DNA of 64,000 nucleotides from Thamnaconus septentrionalis (Eukaryota > Chordata > Actinopteri > Tetraodontiformes > Monacanthidae): assembly GCA_009823395.1 (NCBI GenBank), contig CM020515.1, forward strand, positions 5,190,989 through 5,254,988, read 5' to 3'. The notes under the pieces were generated by a model. That model did not search any database, had not been told where the DNA came from, and saw nothing but the letters and a program-made list of their open reading frames with translations. Below are positions 24,063 to 36,475 of this stretch, in pieces. How positions within the stretch are numbered: the first letter of the stretch is position 1; every line of letters begins with the position of its first letter. Position numbers and translations under genes: made by a program.

Positions 24063-27000
24063 ATGAACCTGGCCAGTCAAAGCGGGGATGCTGGCGGAAG
24101 CCAGCTCCTCTTCGCCAACTTTAACCAGGACAACACGTAAGGCAGGGCCGGGGGGGCTGTGTCTGTCTGTGTGTCTGGGGCTGGCCTGTAGCTGGCGTTA
24201 GCTAGCCCCGTCAGTGTGGGCGCCTCGGGCGGTGGCATCGTGACAGGTTGCGATGTGAAAACGTTGCGGACGTGGGGCTCTGGGGTTTCAGTCCGGCTAA
24301 GACGTTATTGTTAAGCACCACGCAATTATGAGCTGTCCCGTTACCGGAAATGCTTTGTGCCGCATACTCGTAGCTAGCTTAGCGGCGCAGCTAATAAGAT
24401 GCTGTGTGTCGCAAGGCTAACTGTAGCCACATGCAGGTTTTCACCTCATGTAACTTGAGGGAGACGAGGTTGAGATGATAATTGTATGATATCACACATT
24501 GTTAAGAGGTCAGTTTGTACCTTAGGACCGCTCTCTTTAAATGTCATCGAAATTTGATTACGCTTTGTATATATTTTTTTGCGACTTTATTATAAAGTCG
24601 CATCTGGTGTTAAGCTGTCAAAACATAGGCTTAAAATCTGATTTGGTCCCTGTTTCGGGAGAGTTAAGGCCGTTTTTGTGTTTTTCTTAAGTCATTACTG
24701 ACGCATACGTAAGTCACGTTGGGCATTGTCCTCTAAAGACCACAGACCCGTGGCACGATTGCAAAATGTCACCAGTCGTTGCACCACGTCGAGCGTGACC
24801 GGCACGGTGACTTACAGTAGAGTTGACTGGTGGGAAGATTGCGATCCTCCTGCACGGCCCGCCGTCCACTTGTTGTTGCGTTACGTAATTTGCGTAAACT
24901 TGCACCGAGCTTGTCTTATCTTTTCTTTTTCTTTCCTTTTTTTTTTTTTGGCTTGTACATCTCGCTGAAGTAACGGACCTGTGAATGACTCACTTGTACC
25001 TCTTCCTCTTCTTCTTCATCATCCTCCTCCTCATCCAGGTCCCTGGCCGTTGGCACCAAATCGGGATACAAGTTCTTCTCCTTGTCCTCCGTTGACAAAC
25101 TGGAGCAGATATATGAATGTAGTGAGTAGCGACACAGCTTCTTTTTGTTGTCATACTTCCTTTTCTTGTGTGCACAATCTGATGATTCATTCACAAGTGC
25201 CAGGGGATGGATGCATCAGTGTTAATAGTTTAAAAAAAAAAAATAAAATAAAAAAAGGCAGCCTCATCTTCACTTCAAACATGTTCCCGTTACATCTGAT
25301 ATTGCATGGTCATGTCTTGGGTTTTTACTTCTGGGGCCTTCACTTTCAATTTCACTCTGGTTTTACAGTATTGTTTTTTTTTTTCCCACACTTGAGCACA
25401 GACACTGCGAGTTGTCTTTGTTCTCAAGGAATAGCGGCAATGCATAATGAGCTAATTTACAACTGAATACTTTTACCCTTGTCTGCTGAGCCGAGGCGTT
25501 TAAATGTGCAACGATAGTCAAATGTTAATCGGGGTGCAAATCAGCCCAGCGGGAGAACAATGTTGCAGTGGGTAGAGACAGTGAAAGGTGTTTGAGAAAC
25601 GACAAAGCAATGGCAAAAGGGCCCTCGGGAGCCAGGTAGTCCTTGGATAATTGGCTTGATGCTGCCCTGCGCGCCGCTCTGGCGGCTAACGCTCGGCATC
25701 GTCGCCACGGTGATCCCAGTGAGGCGGCTAGCAAGCGGGGGCGGCGGGGGGGGTGCCGTGGACAAATTGCTGCGGCTGACTGATGTATTTTTGGCCGTGT
25801 GCGACCCCGCCAGTGGACACGGAGGACGTGTGCATCGTGGAGAGGCTCTTCTCCAGCAGCCTGGTGGCCATCGTCAGCCTGAAGGCCCCGAGGAAGCTCA
25901 AAGTCTGCCACTTCAAGAAGGGAACCGAGATCTGCAACTACTCCTACTCCAACACCATCCTGGCCGTCAAGCTCAACAGACAGGTGGGAGCTGGGGGAGG
26001 GGGGGGGGGGGTGGAAGCGCCAGGGGTTTGACTCCCATCGTCGGAGAACGACGGCTGTGTGACGCGACGCTGATAAAGTTCTCTGTGTGTGTCCTCCTTT
26101 CAGAGGCTGATTGTGTGCCTGGAGGAGTCGCTTTACATTCACAACATCCGGGACATGAAAGTGCTGCACACTATCAGAGAAACGCCCCCCAACCCTTCAG
26201 GTGAAAAAAAAAAAAAATCCAGCTGTTTATTTACTGCATGATGTGATCAGTCGGGAGGAGTTCAAGTTTCCTATTTGAGAATAAAGGCGAAATCTCGAGA
26301 ATAGAGTTGACGTAAAAAAGACAAAATTTTTGCGAATAAAATTGAAATTTTGCAATTAATGTCAACGTGAAGCGAGTGAAAATCTCGAGAAGGAAGTCGA
26401 AAGGCTCTGCGCAGGTCTAGTGCAGTACTGTCTTCACCAGTTTCCTGATTACTGTGGCTGAACCTTGTGGGATGCACCTGTTGACAGCAGTTTACTTTTA
26501 ATTGTGGTTAACTGGCTTAATCCACCATCCATCCAGTCTACTCGCCAATTCCCACTTTATTTGCGTCAACTTTATTCTCAAAATTTTGACTTTATTCACA
26601 AAACTTCGTATTTTTTTAGTCGACTTTTTTTTCACGAAATTCTGATTTTATTCACGAAATTTCAACTTAAAATGAAAACGAAAAATCTCCGTCCTGTAAT
26701 GTTTTTTGCTCTTCTTGTGGCACTAATCCTCTTTCATAGATAAGTGTCCGTTGTCGTCACAAAATGTCTTATGTTAATGTACTTCATTCACCTACAAAAT
26801 ATCGCACTCATAGTGGCAGAGCATAAACACAACTGCAGTTGTTTGCCTCTGCCTTTTGTTCATTTTCACCTTGTGTCAAAGTTCAGCGGATTCGTGTCAG
26901 GATCAAATCCTTCTCTCTCTCTTTCTTTTCTTCTTTGATGCTTTTCCTCGCGTTCGTGACTTTGTGCTTGTGTCCGCAGGATTGTGCGCGCTGTCCATCA

Positions 27001-30000
27001 GCAATGACAATTGTTACCTGGCCTACCCGGGCAGCGCTACAATAGGAGAAGTCCAGGTGTTTGACACAGTCAACCTGGTAGGTGAACGCTAGCACATGTT
27101 AGCCCTCTGCTTTGCTTTGCTCTGCTAAATAGTTCCCTTCCATAAATCCTAAGAAAAAAATGACATAAAAAAACGTTGGAATGGAAACAGCCGGGGGCGG
27201 AGACAGAATCTTTTTTTTTTATTGATATGGCCAGGTTGAAACCATTACTGATGCCTCAAATGTCATATTTGGTGATGTTGTCATTATTAGAATTGTTGCT
27301 GTACTTGTTTTTGAATTTATGACTCACTATCAACAGTAGGCCAGTCTTAATTCCTTTGAATTTGATTGTGAACTGAATTTAATAAACCTAAATCAGTTTG
27401 TTCCTACTGTGCTGGATTGATACATTCAATTTTTAAAGAACAAAATCAATATCAATAAAGCGTCGGCCACTGCGTAGCTTTCGCCAGTGGAAACAGCAAA
27501 ATAACAAAAACACACCAACAATCGCTGATGAAGTTTTGCGCCCCAGGCAGTGTCACTCTTTTTCAAATCAGAGATGTTGATTGAGAGATTTATGGAATCG
27601 AGTTTGCAGAGTGACCTCACGTGACCTCGTGCTGTTTGCGTCTTCCGGGATGTTTTCATAACAGTCGGGGGAAAGACGGTCATTAGCGTGAACACATCTG
27701 CCTTCCATGGATGGATGAACTGCTGAGAAGAAAGACTAATGGTTTTTTCTCAGCCTCATTCATGTCCACAATATGACTGGCATTTATCGACAGTCATTTT
27801 CTTCACCTAGCCTGCTGAATGGGATCAAATCACTTGGTGGAAAAGCGATGAGGAAAAAAAAAAAGTCTGCTTTGAACGAATGGAAAGGCAGTAACAGTCT
27901 AATTGGCCCTGAGGTCCCCCGATCGCTTTCCCCTCAAGGAGCGTCGCTCACCGCTCTCGCCATTTTGCCTTCCAGCGAGCGGCGAACATGATTCCTGCCC
28001 ACGACAGCCCGTTAGCGGCTCTGGCCTTTGACGCCAGCGGGACGAAGTTGGCCACGGCGTCGGAGAAGGTAAAACTGTTGCATCAAGCCGAGGGAAAACG
28101 CGGGTTTTCCGTCTTTCGTTGGGCCGTCGCCCTCATCCGCGTGCATCTCTGTCGCCTCCTCTCAGGGAACAGTCATCCGCGTCTTCTCCATCCCGGAGGG
28201 CCAGAAGCTCTTTGAGTTCCGGAGAGGAGTCAAAAGGTAGAAAAGTTGTTGTGAATCTGTTTGTTTGTTTGTTTGTTTACTTCTAATGTGGCTTCTGCGC
28301 TTTTGTCCAGGTGCGTTAGCATCTGCTCACTGGCGTTCAGCATGGAGGGCCTGTACCTGTCGGCCTCCAGCAACACGGAAACGGTGCACATCTTCAAATT
28401 GGAGACCCAGAAGGAGAAATACGTGTAAGTGGCTCCTCCCTGACTCCATCGTGTGTCTGCGCTCGTCCCCTCTTTGATGATTGTTTTTTTTTTGCAGGCC
28501 TGCGGAGGAGCCCACCACGTGGGGAGGGTACCTGGGCAAGGTGCTGATGGCTTCCACAACCTACCTGCCTTCCCAGGTCACGGAAATGTTCACCCAGGGC
28601 CGAGCGTTCGCCACCGTCCGGCTGCCCTTCTGCGGCCACAAGAACATCTGCGCCTTAGCTGTGTGAGTAGACGCAAGGCTTTACTGCAAGCGTGACAGTT
28701 GCTTTTCCTTCCCGCACCTTTGCCAGTCTGAACAGCGTTTCTGTAGCAAACCCCCAGGATGCAGATATTTTGCAGGAACAAGGATCACACACAATGTAAA
28801 TGTTACTATTTTATTGTTCCTCTCATGTTTGTTTGTTTTTTTTATTACTTTTTTTTAACTTTTAACTAAATAATTTATCCAGAGTGGACGTCACATCTGC
28901 TGGATTGTCCATTTCTTGCAACACCAATAATTTATCCCCTCTGTTCTCTCAGTTGCTGCTACAGCAACTCTAAAAGTGTCTCACGCTGCTCGACCGACAT
29001 CCTCAAATACGCCACCTTCCCTCTGTAATGGCAGTTTCGGCCCCCGTTATGAGGACATGAAACTCAGTACAGTCGCTGCACTCCAAACCTTCTGTTTCAG
29101 AAGTGTCACAGCCCTAATAGAGTCTGGCTGGTGAGTCCTAAATCCCAGCATTTCATAATTTTAGTGCTAAAATGGGCTCATGTCACCTTTGGATCACATT
29201 CGTTACGCAATATTAATTTTTTTGGTTGTGTATCCGCCGCGTGGAGATGTTCATCCTGCGACCTCAGAGTCCCAGCAAGCCTTGTGTAACCTTTTGGGAC
29301 GTGACGTCAGTGCAAAGCAACAACCCTCATTGTTTTTCGCCGGGACGAAAAAAAAACCCAACAAAGTGTGGAGGACGGTTTTGACGGAGGCGTCGCCGCT
29401 GTGAAAATTTGACCTTCCGAAGAAAAACAAACAGTAAACGCTGACATATTTGGTCTGCGTGTTTGGCCTCCGTGTTGACAGAGACTGCCAGGTGTGACGT
29501 CGCCGTCACGACGAGTCAACTCGGGACTGTGACCAGTTAGTTCACCGGTGCAACCCGATGTTGGCTATTTTTTAACAGACAAGGGAGGAAGAAAAAAAGT
29601 CACAATTGAGCATTCAGGCTCGCTGTAGACAACAAAGCTTTCTTTCTGTGCTTCCGTCTCAGTCGTGTGTTTTAAATCAGTTCGACACCTCAAAATCAGG
29701 GCTGCAACTAACGACTATTTTAATAGTCGACTAGTCACCGACCATTGAAAGGATGAGTCGACTAATCGGATAATTATCAAATTTTTCTTAGAATTTAGCA
29801 TTAGGTGGCCTTAATTCTGTGGGAAATTCTAATAAACACGAGAAATATAGATTTTTAATGCTACTTAAATAAAAAATACATCTTTTATTCAACTTTGCTC
29901 CTGATAGGCTGGTTCATACACAAAGTAAAGTGGTTGTGAAAGGGTTGTGCGACGGTAATGCCTGCAGGTACTTGGATGACCGTTTCGAACGCAAACTATG

Positions 30001-33000
30001 GAAACGAACGTGAGTTTGTATCGAAAATTTATATTCAAGACGAGTCAGAAATACGGTGCAAGCCTCCGCCCCCCCTATCCATTTCAAAACGGGACGCACA
30101 ATTTCACTGTCAAATACAAAATCCGCTTTATAAAATGTCAGACTGCGACTCCGACTCCGCTTCGACCAACGGTCCGACGTGCTTTCTAAAAGCTAAAATG
30201 CTCCCAAGTGTTAAGTTTTGCACGCATCGCTGCTGTCTGAGAGGCCGAGCAGCGACGCGTGCAAAATATTCGTAGAGACGCTATTGCACACGTGCGACTT
30301 TCGGCAGAGATTGTAATGATGTGAGATGACTCACTGCACTGGAGAAACACGTCTGGCGACACTTGTCGACGGCGGAATTCGCCGTTGACTATTTTCATTA
30401 TCGATTTTTGAGTCGTTGCTGCCCTGCTCAAAATCTTTTGGCGCGATGCCAATTTTGACACCTCGGTTTCAATTCCAGTTCCACAGCGATGCCTTTTTTT
30501 TTTGGATACCAGGTGTTTTCAAAGCAGTTTGTACAACGGCAACAACACATTGCGATTACATTGCCACCACAAAGCTTTTATTTTCCATTTTACTGGTGAT
30601 TCAAATCAGGGTTTCCTCCAAATCAAGTTTTACGTCCAAATGTTGCTCCACCTTAATGAAGTGGAACCACTGTAGACTTCTTTGGCACAAGTTTGTTTGT
30701 GTCTTTACTACACGCGACTATACAGTGAAAGCCAGTCGCCAGAGACTTTAGAACTTGACAGATGTTTATTGGCAGAAAGATTTACTATCTTGGATGTCAG
30801 AATTTGGCGCTGAAAAATGATGCTCGATATTTGATAGACTGAAAGCTTATCAGTCAATGCTACAAATATATTGAAATTTGATGCCCAGCCTTATCATCGT
30901 GGAGCGGACTCTTCAGCAGATATTCGGTCTGCACATTTTCAGACTCAATACCTGCTGCTTATGAACTACATCAGTGAAGCCCTCGTTCAGACTGTCAGTC
31001 AAAATCCAATTTTCAGCCCATCCAGATTCGAACCGGGTGGCCCTTTTGTAGTCTGAACAGTCACAAATCGCATCAAATCCGATTTGTGCAAAACGTATTG
31101 AAACCGCCTTCGGGAGGTAGTTTGAAAGCGCATTTGGACAGATCCGTCTCAGTGTGAACAGCTCCAAACACACCGATGGGTTTTGACTGTCTGTGACGCC
31201 AGATCCCATTTGGACACTTGCTAAAAATAACAGTGTGGAGCAGTCAGCCCTAAAATCGGATTTCAGAAGAAATCTGATTTGAATCAGATTCGCCTGCAGT
31301 CTGAACGCAGCCTTAGATGTAGTTGAGATCAGGGTTTTTCAACCTTTTTGAGCCACTGCACATTTTTACATTGGCACACCACCAACCAAAAATATTATAA
31401 AATTACACTTTTTGGCATTATAATGACATTATAGGTTCCTCATTTATTTATACTCACTCAGTGTGAAACCTGGGCCTGTTTAGATGCATGAATGTGATGT
31501 TCTGGGAGGAATTGAAGGAGGAAAACAGGCTCACATTCCTTTTAAAACACAGTCACTCAACCATGGAATGTTTCTTGTTTTGGTTTTTCTAGACCGATTA
31601 AGTGAAATTGGATATTTCTTTACGGCACACCTGACATTATCTCAATGTCAGCTGTGTTTTCCTGGTTCCTTTTCTCATTATCCGAGAAAAGGAACCAGGA
31701 GAACACTGGTTTTCGATGACCGGCTCGATGCTCCTCTCCTCAAAACTGCCGTTGCTTTCCAACACCAGGATCCAGAAGATCCCCAGGCTGCTGGTGGCGG
31801 CAGCCGACGGTTACCTGTACCTGTACAACCTGGATCCCCAGGAGGGCGGGGAGTGCACGCTCATGAAGCAACACAGGTGAGGCGCGACGGCCGACGTGAA
31901 GTCCAGCCCACGTGGGGGCCGCCTGAGCCAAAGGTTGTTACAGCCGCTTGTCCCCCCTTTTTTTTTTTCTTTTTTTTTTTTTTTTTTACTGTCATCAGGT
32001 TGGACGGCAGCGCCGAGCCATCCAGTGAGATTCTGGACCAGGGGTCACATGATCGGCCGCTTGTGGCGCAAACCTACAGCGCTGCCGTCACTAAAGGTGT
32101 GTCACCGCGTATCTAGCAAGTACCTCAAAACTGTTTTTTTTTTTTTTTTTTTTGTTTAGCTTTTGTAGTTTAGTGGGGGGTTTTTTACGATTTTTTTTTT
32201 ATGTTTTTAGTTGTGTCATATCAGCATGTGTTTAGTTCTTCTGCCTTGTTTATTATTATTGAGTGAACCTCATAAATATCTGCTTTAACGTCCAAAAAAC
32301 TTACTTTGACCAGTCGTTTTTGACCATTTCTGTTTATAATGAGAAATCTTAGGAGGACAGAGGCTCACCACTGAGGTGAACGATAGCATGTTATAAATGC
32401 TATCATTTATAGCATGTTTTCTTTGTCCTGTAAGTCTTCCTGTCTCAATAACAGCATCTTTTTTTGTAATTAGAAAAGTATTCAAAAATATTAATTCAAT
32501 CCCATCTGATGAAAATTCACAACAAAATAGTATCTCCATCCTGTTGCCCCAGAAGTGAGAAACCTTTTTTCTCGCTCCACTCTCAAGGAAGTGAGGATGT
32601 TTTGGAAATCAGTCCCCCTTGTGATGTCACAGTGTGGGCTGCCTTGCCCTTGCGGTTAAATTTTAATGAGAACCAGGGGACAAAACAAATAAAAGTCAGT
32701 GTGAGGGGCCTAAGAGGAGGCTTTGGATTTCCTTATTAGTTTTTTTTTTTTTTAGAAGAAGAAGGAGAAGATATACATACAGAAATAGAAATAATGGAGA
32801 TTATATTGGTTAAAAGAAATAAAAAAATATTTATAGGATAAATATTTTTTTGCCTAACAGGGAACAAACAGCAAAATTTAACAATTGTTTGTTTAAAAGA
32901 TTGCACAAATTCACAATTTGAAGAATAAGAGACAAAATGAACTCGTTAATCATCTGCATCTCGTATCCAGCCATGAATGCACACAGTGAATAGCGTGAGA

Positions 33001-33418
33001 GGTGTCAATGTTCTGAAAATTCCAGTCTTCCAGATTTCTCCTTATTCAGTCAGTCACAGGCTCCACTGTGCGTCAGGAACATTTCCAACGCTGAGCTCCA
33101 GGTGATTTGTCGTTGCATCATGTGACCCAAGCGCGTGCGGGGGGAAACGAAACGTTTCACAAGTGACAGGCGAGAGCTGCTGAGGCAACGCAAAAAACGT
33201 TTGACTGCGTGGAGAAAAGAAAAAAAAAAAATCGAACTTTGTGCCGCTATGCGTGTGTGTGTCTGCGTCGCGGCGTTTCACCTTTGACCTCTGCTGTTTG
33301 CCCAGGTTACTGCGAAGAGCAGGGCGCCGTGGGCGGGGCGGGGCTGGAGGACGACCTCGGCGACCTGCGCCTGGAGGAGGAGAACGAGCAGCCGCCGCTC
33401 ATCCTGGAGACCGACTGA
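24063..33418 (+). CDS. wipi2: WD repeat domain phosphoinositide-interacting protein 2
   Basis: WIPI2 is a seven-bladed PROPPIN that reads PI3P on forming autophagosomes and recruits ATG16L1. Coding exons: 24063-24136, 25039-25121, 25814-25983, 26104-26200, 26980-27077, 27976-28068, 28166-28236, 28311-28424, 28498-28662, 31769-31876, 31999-32096, 33306-33418. The sum is 1284 nt, giving 427 aa with all phases consistent. The start [20 protein letters not shown] and the end LETD parallel human (MNLASQSG..., LRTD). The lipid-binding FRRG lies at 223-226. Arg108, which in human WIPI2b contacts ATG16L1, is conserved at the end of exon 3. [11 protein letters not shown] at the exon 8/9 junction marks the loop that varies among human isoforms. 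The human TYVPSSPTRLA segment before the last exon is absent, and I could not find an exon for it. The codon across exons 2/3 reads Met where human has Thr. Confidence 0.97.
24137..25038 (+). other. wipi2: wipi2 intron 1
   Basis: The first about 150 bp remain GC-rich and CpG-containing and look like the continuation of the promoter island. The rest shows nothing recognisable. The acceptor tract at 24998-25038 is a clean pyrimidine run. Confidence 0.55.
25122..25813 (+). other. wipi2: wipi2 intron 2
   Basis: No recognisable element, only A and T homopolymer runs at about 25230-25256 and 25374-25384 and a G-rich patch just before exon 3. Confidence 0.5.
26272..26735. repeat. degenerate ACTTTATTCNCAAA tandem/inverted block in wipi2 intron 4
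   Basis: The left half has GAATAAAGGCGAAATCTCGAG-type units and the right half the reverse complement (ACTTTATTCTCAAAATTTTG, ACTTTATTCACAAAA). The block is therefore a loose inverted repeat of degenerate tandem units, probably an old MITE. Confidence 0.55.
27078..27975 (+). other. wipi2: wipi2 intron 5
   Basis: AT-rich, about 900 bp. I see no coding block or clear element. Confidence 0.5.
29697..30426 (+). mobile_element. 730-bp hAT-like non-autonomous transposon with perfect TSD
   Basis: The ends are CAGGGCTGCAACTAACGAC on the left and GAGTCGTTGCTGCCCTG on the right, inverted repeats. It is flanked by a perfect 8-bp target duplication CTCAAAAT (29689-29696 and 30427-30434), the size typical of hAT elements. 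No transposase frame is visible. It lies in wipi2 intron 9. Confidence 0.92.
30982..31312 (+). mobile_element. MITE-like element, family 2 copy B
   Basis: Runs from CCTCGTTCAGACTGTCAG to CAGTCTGAACGCAGCC and has the same internal order as copy A. It lies in wipi2 intron 9, 18 bp upstream of another element. Confidence 0.8.
31330..31655 (+). mobile_element. hAT-like (Charlie-type) element, family 4, 3'-truncated
   Basis: Starts CAGGGTTTTTCAACCTTTTT and contains GGCACACCACCAACCA and ACTCAGTGTGAAACC. A second, interrupted copy lies at 50467-51060. The right terminus is not seen, so the end coordinate is approximate. Confidence 0.65.
31661..31699. repeat. perfect 16-bp stem, 7-nt loop hairpin
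   Basis: CCTGGTTCCTTTTCTC (31661-31676) is exactly complementary to GAGAAAAGGAACCAGG (31684-31699). It lies 69 bp upstream of wipi2 exon 10. Confidence 0.9.
32097..33305 (+). other. wipi2: wipi2 intron 11
   Basis: About 1.2 kb, AT-rich, with T-runs at 32133-32153 and 32190-32200. I searched by eye for an exon encoding the human TYVPSSPTRLA segment and saw none. Confidence 0.5.
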
Positions 33419-34870
33419 CGGCCGGCCGGCGGAGGGGGGAGAAAGGAGGGGGGGGTGACCGGGCCGACCAATCAGAGGGCTCCTCTGGTGCTGCTATGAG
33501 AACGTGACACGACGAGGGGTGGGTTTCCGGTTGGGGGGGGTCTGTTGAGTTTGTCCGCCGCGCTGTTTGTCTCGTCACACCTGTCCGTCACTTTCACCGC
33601 TCCCGCCCTCTCACCTCCCCCGGCGACCCCCGACGACCCCCCGCCTCCCCTCAGTTTCACCTGCGGCGGTCAAACTGACGCTTTGCATGTACATGTGCCA
33701 ACCGCTAGGAACATGCTCCGTTGTGAATATCCGCGTGCGTGTCGGACGACTGATTCTGAAAAGCGAACGAAATTCCAAAAAACAAACAAAACAAAAAAAA
33801 CTGATGAAAAAATGTAGCTGTCTCGACCTTAGACGCGCACTCTTTTAACGCCGGCACTGTGTAACATGAAGAGTGATTTTTATGGAAGTGCCTCACTGCC
33901 CCCCGCCCCCCAGTCGGGGGTTCTTCTGATCCAAGAGGAGGGGGCCGCTTTTTTTTTTTTTTTCTTTGATTAAAACAACATATTTCGATTTTTGCCGATC
34001 GAGAGCGTGAACGTTTTTTTGTTTGTTTTTTTTCTTTTACGGATCCCTTCTTGACAGTGCGGTCACACACGCTGCCCCCTGCTGGGAGCATCCCAACCGC
34101 CCCGCTTCTTCCCCGTGGCACGAGGCAGAGGCGCTGTGTGACTGTTGGAGAGTGTGCGTCTGTGCACTAGTGGCGAGAGAGAGAGAGAGAGAGAGAGAGC
34201 GCGAGCGAGCGAGATTGTGTTTGTATGCTGGGCATGTACATTAGCCAAACACACTGAGCAGTTAGCCGTTCTCCCCCCACCCCCCACCTCCCTCGTTTGT
34301 TTTTACCTCACGGTCTCGGTGGACCACCTCTCTGCCCCTCCCCCGCCCCTCCACCCTCCGTCTGGCCTGCAAGTCTTTCGGGTTGATTTTTTTTTTAGAC
34401 GCTTTTTTTTTTTTTTTTTTTTTTTTTTGGTTTTTAAATCTTCGTGAGCAGTTCTAGCCAATGGTGTTTCACGCGTAAAGGAACCATTGCATGGCGTCGT
34501 CGATGTGGTACTTTGTCCGTTCACCATCAGAGACCACCGGGCGGGGGGGGCAGTGGGGGGGTCCGACTGGACCTCTTGACTTTTTACCGGATGTGACCAG
34601 ATATCGTTGTACCGTGTAGTTAGGTTCTGACGTGGCTTTGAGGAACCCCGTGGATCACCGTCTGAAGTGGCGCTCAAGACTCAAAAAGGAACCAGGAAAA
34701 GCTGCATGACCCCCCCCCAAAACCCCTAAAATCCTTTTCTTGTCTGAAGCCGCAAAATGAGAATTAGCCACGGGATTTTTGCAGTGTCAGACATTTTCTA
34801 ATGATTTTTTTGTATTAAATGTGAAACCATCATCGAAACTTAAAATAAATTCCATATTGATGTATGATGT
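33419..34870 (+). other. wipi2: wipi2 3' UTR
   Basis: Follows the stop codon. It contains several G- and C-homopolymer tracts, a (GA)n at about 34166-34198 and a T-run at 34404-34428. It ends at the AATAAA described next. Confidence 0.6.
34844..34849 (+). terminator. wipi2: wipi2 poly(A) signal
   Basis: AATAAA about 1.43 kb after the stop codon, followed by a GT-rich stretch at 34868-34890. Confidence 0.7.
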
Positions 34871-36198
34871 GAGGTGCGTTATTGTTTGTTTTGTTTTTTT
34901 TTGTTTTTTTTTGAAGAATCAATCCAGGTATTGGTAGGTTCAAAAGAGCTCTTTGACATTTAAAAAAAAAATTAAACGCAACATATTGATCGTTGCATAA
35001 CTGCCAGAAAGCCAAGGCCGCCGATTGCCCTCAACTTCCCTCTCCGACTTCTTGGGCAAGAGACGGAACAAAGCATCCACTGTCATTGCTTGCTTCCCGT
35101 AATCTGGAAGATCAAGGCTCCCCCTTCGCCTCCGCGTGGCGCCGCGACTCCTGCCACCAACTCCGCTCCGCTAACAAGGCGACGGACGCGATGGCGACCA
35201 GCGTTGAGCGTTTTTGATGTCGCTGCTCTCGAATCTCGGAGCGTCGAGGCCGGTCCTTGAACGCCCCCCCGCCCCCCACCTCTGGGTTAAGTGGAGAGTC
35301 TTTGAGGTTCGGCCCTCCGTTCTTCATGGGTTTCCCCGCATTGACGCTCCTGCACCAGCTCCTTCACACAGTTGGATGTGCTGTTGCGGGAAAAAAAAAA
35401 AAAAAAAAACACATCAAAAAGCCAAGTGGGGAAAGGGAGCGTGGGCGTGTAAGAGAGAGTGATGGAGGTCGTGCAGGTGCAAACGGGAAAATGTGTATTC
35501 GGTGATGGGAGCGACACGATGACGTGGACCTTGCTGCTGTTTCACACGTGATTTCGGTGAAATTGGAAGATGCGGCGTCGAGGCCGGAGCAGCAGAAAGA
35601 AACACACCCCTGTTTGGACCGTTTTGCTCCATTGAGGCACCTTTGTCTCGCAACAACACACAGATGCCCCCTGGCGTCACACTGTAATCACATGGCACAG
35701 AGCAACTTTCGGTAACGCCAGCGCTTAAAAAAGAAAAGGAAAAAAGAAAAAAAAACAGTGTTTTTGTCTCCAAGGCCGCAGGATACGAGCGGCGTCTTTA
35801 TCTCACGATGGGACATCTTGAACTGTGAAATCGCAGCGCGACACAATCTGGTGGGTCCAGCAGTGGAGCGCTGAGCGACTTCTGTGGAAGGAGGAACATC
35901 CGGGAGCAGCGCCTCTTGCTTTCGCTCGCTTCCCTCACAGCCGTGAGTTTCATTCACGGGGAGTCTCTGCCGACCCGTTTTTTGGTCATTTAACTACCTC
36001 ACAGTGTCCACCGTTGTTTACGCGTCCATGCGGTGGCGGCTTCCTGTTTTTGTCAAGAGGCAAACCCTGCCCATGCGTTCCTACTTCTCTCTCTTCAGAG
36101 GACGGAGACCAGAGTCTGACTTGGGTTTCCAAGGCGGGTCGAGACTTGAGATCTCAGCGATCCAGCCGGCCAGCGAGGTGACTTGGACAATAGCGGCA

Positions 36199-36475
36199 GT
36201 GAAACTTTGCAACTTTAAAGATTGAATTGAGTTGAATTCAAATTATTTTTCTTCAATTTTAGAGAAGAACAGAAAAATATAAGAAAGAAAAACACAACAG
36301 AAGCTACAATGAAAGGGGGCACTGAAACTTTGCAACTTTTAATTTCTGGAAATATATAGAATTGAGTTGAATTCAAATCCTTTACTTCATTCATTTGTGC
36401 AAGAGCAGAACAATATAATGAAAAGAAGAAACAGTCTTCACAGAAGCTGGAATGAAAGGGAGCAGAAAGATGAAT
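36199..36475. repeat. about 123-bp imperfect tandem duplication
   Basis: Two diverged units begin GTGAAACTTTGCAACTTT (36199) and CTGAAACTTTGCAACTTT (36322). Both continue through GAATTGAGTTGAATTCAAAT and an AGAACAGAA/AGCAGAACA A-rich part to a GAATGAAAGGG-like end. The origin is unknown; it may be the 3' part of an old retroelement. Confidence 0.7.

Noticed and set aside
20511..24970. Assorted 60-200 aa frames in the mmd2-wipi2 interval
   Set aside because: No motif, no splice partners and low-complexity composition (Phe/Ser from pyrimidine tracts).
25525..26204. Large frames on both strands over wipi2 exon 3
   Set aside because: They extend through intron sequence. Only the + frame reading [14 protein letters not shown] between consensus splice sites is supported.
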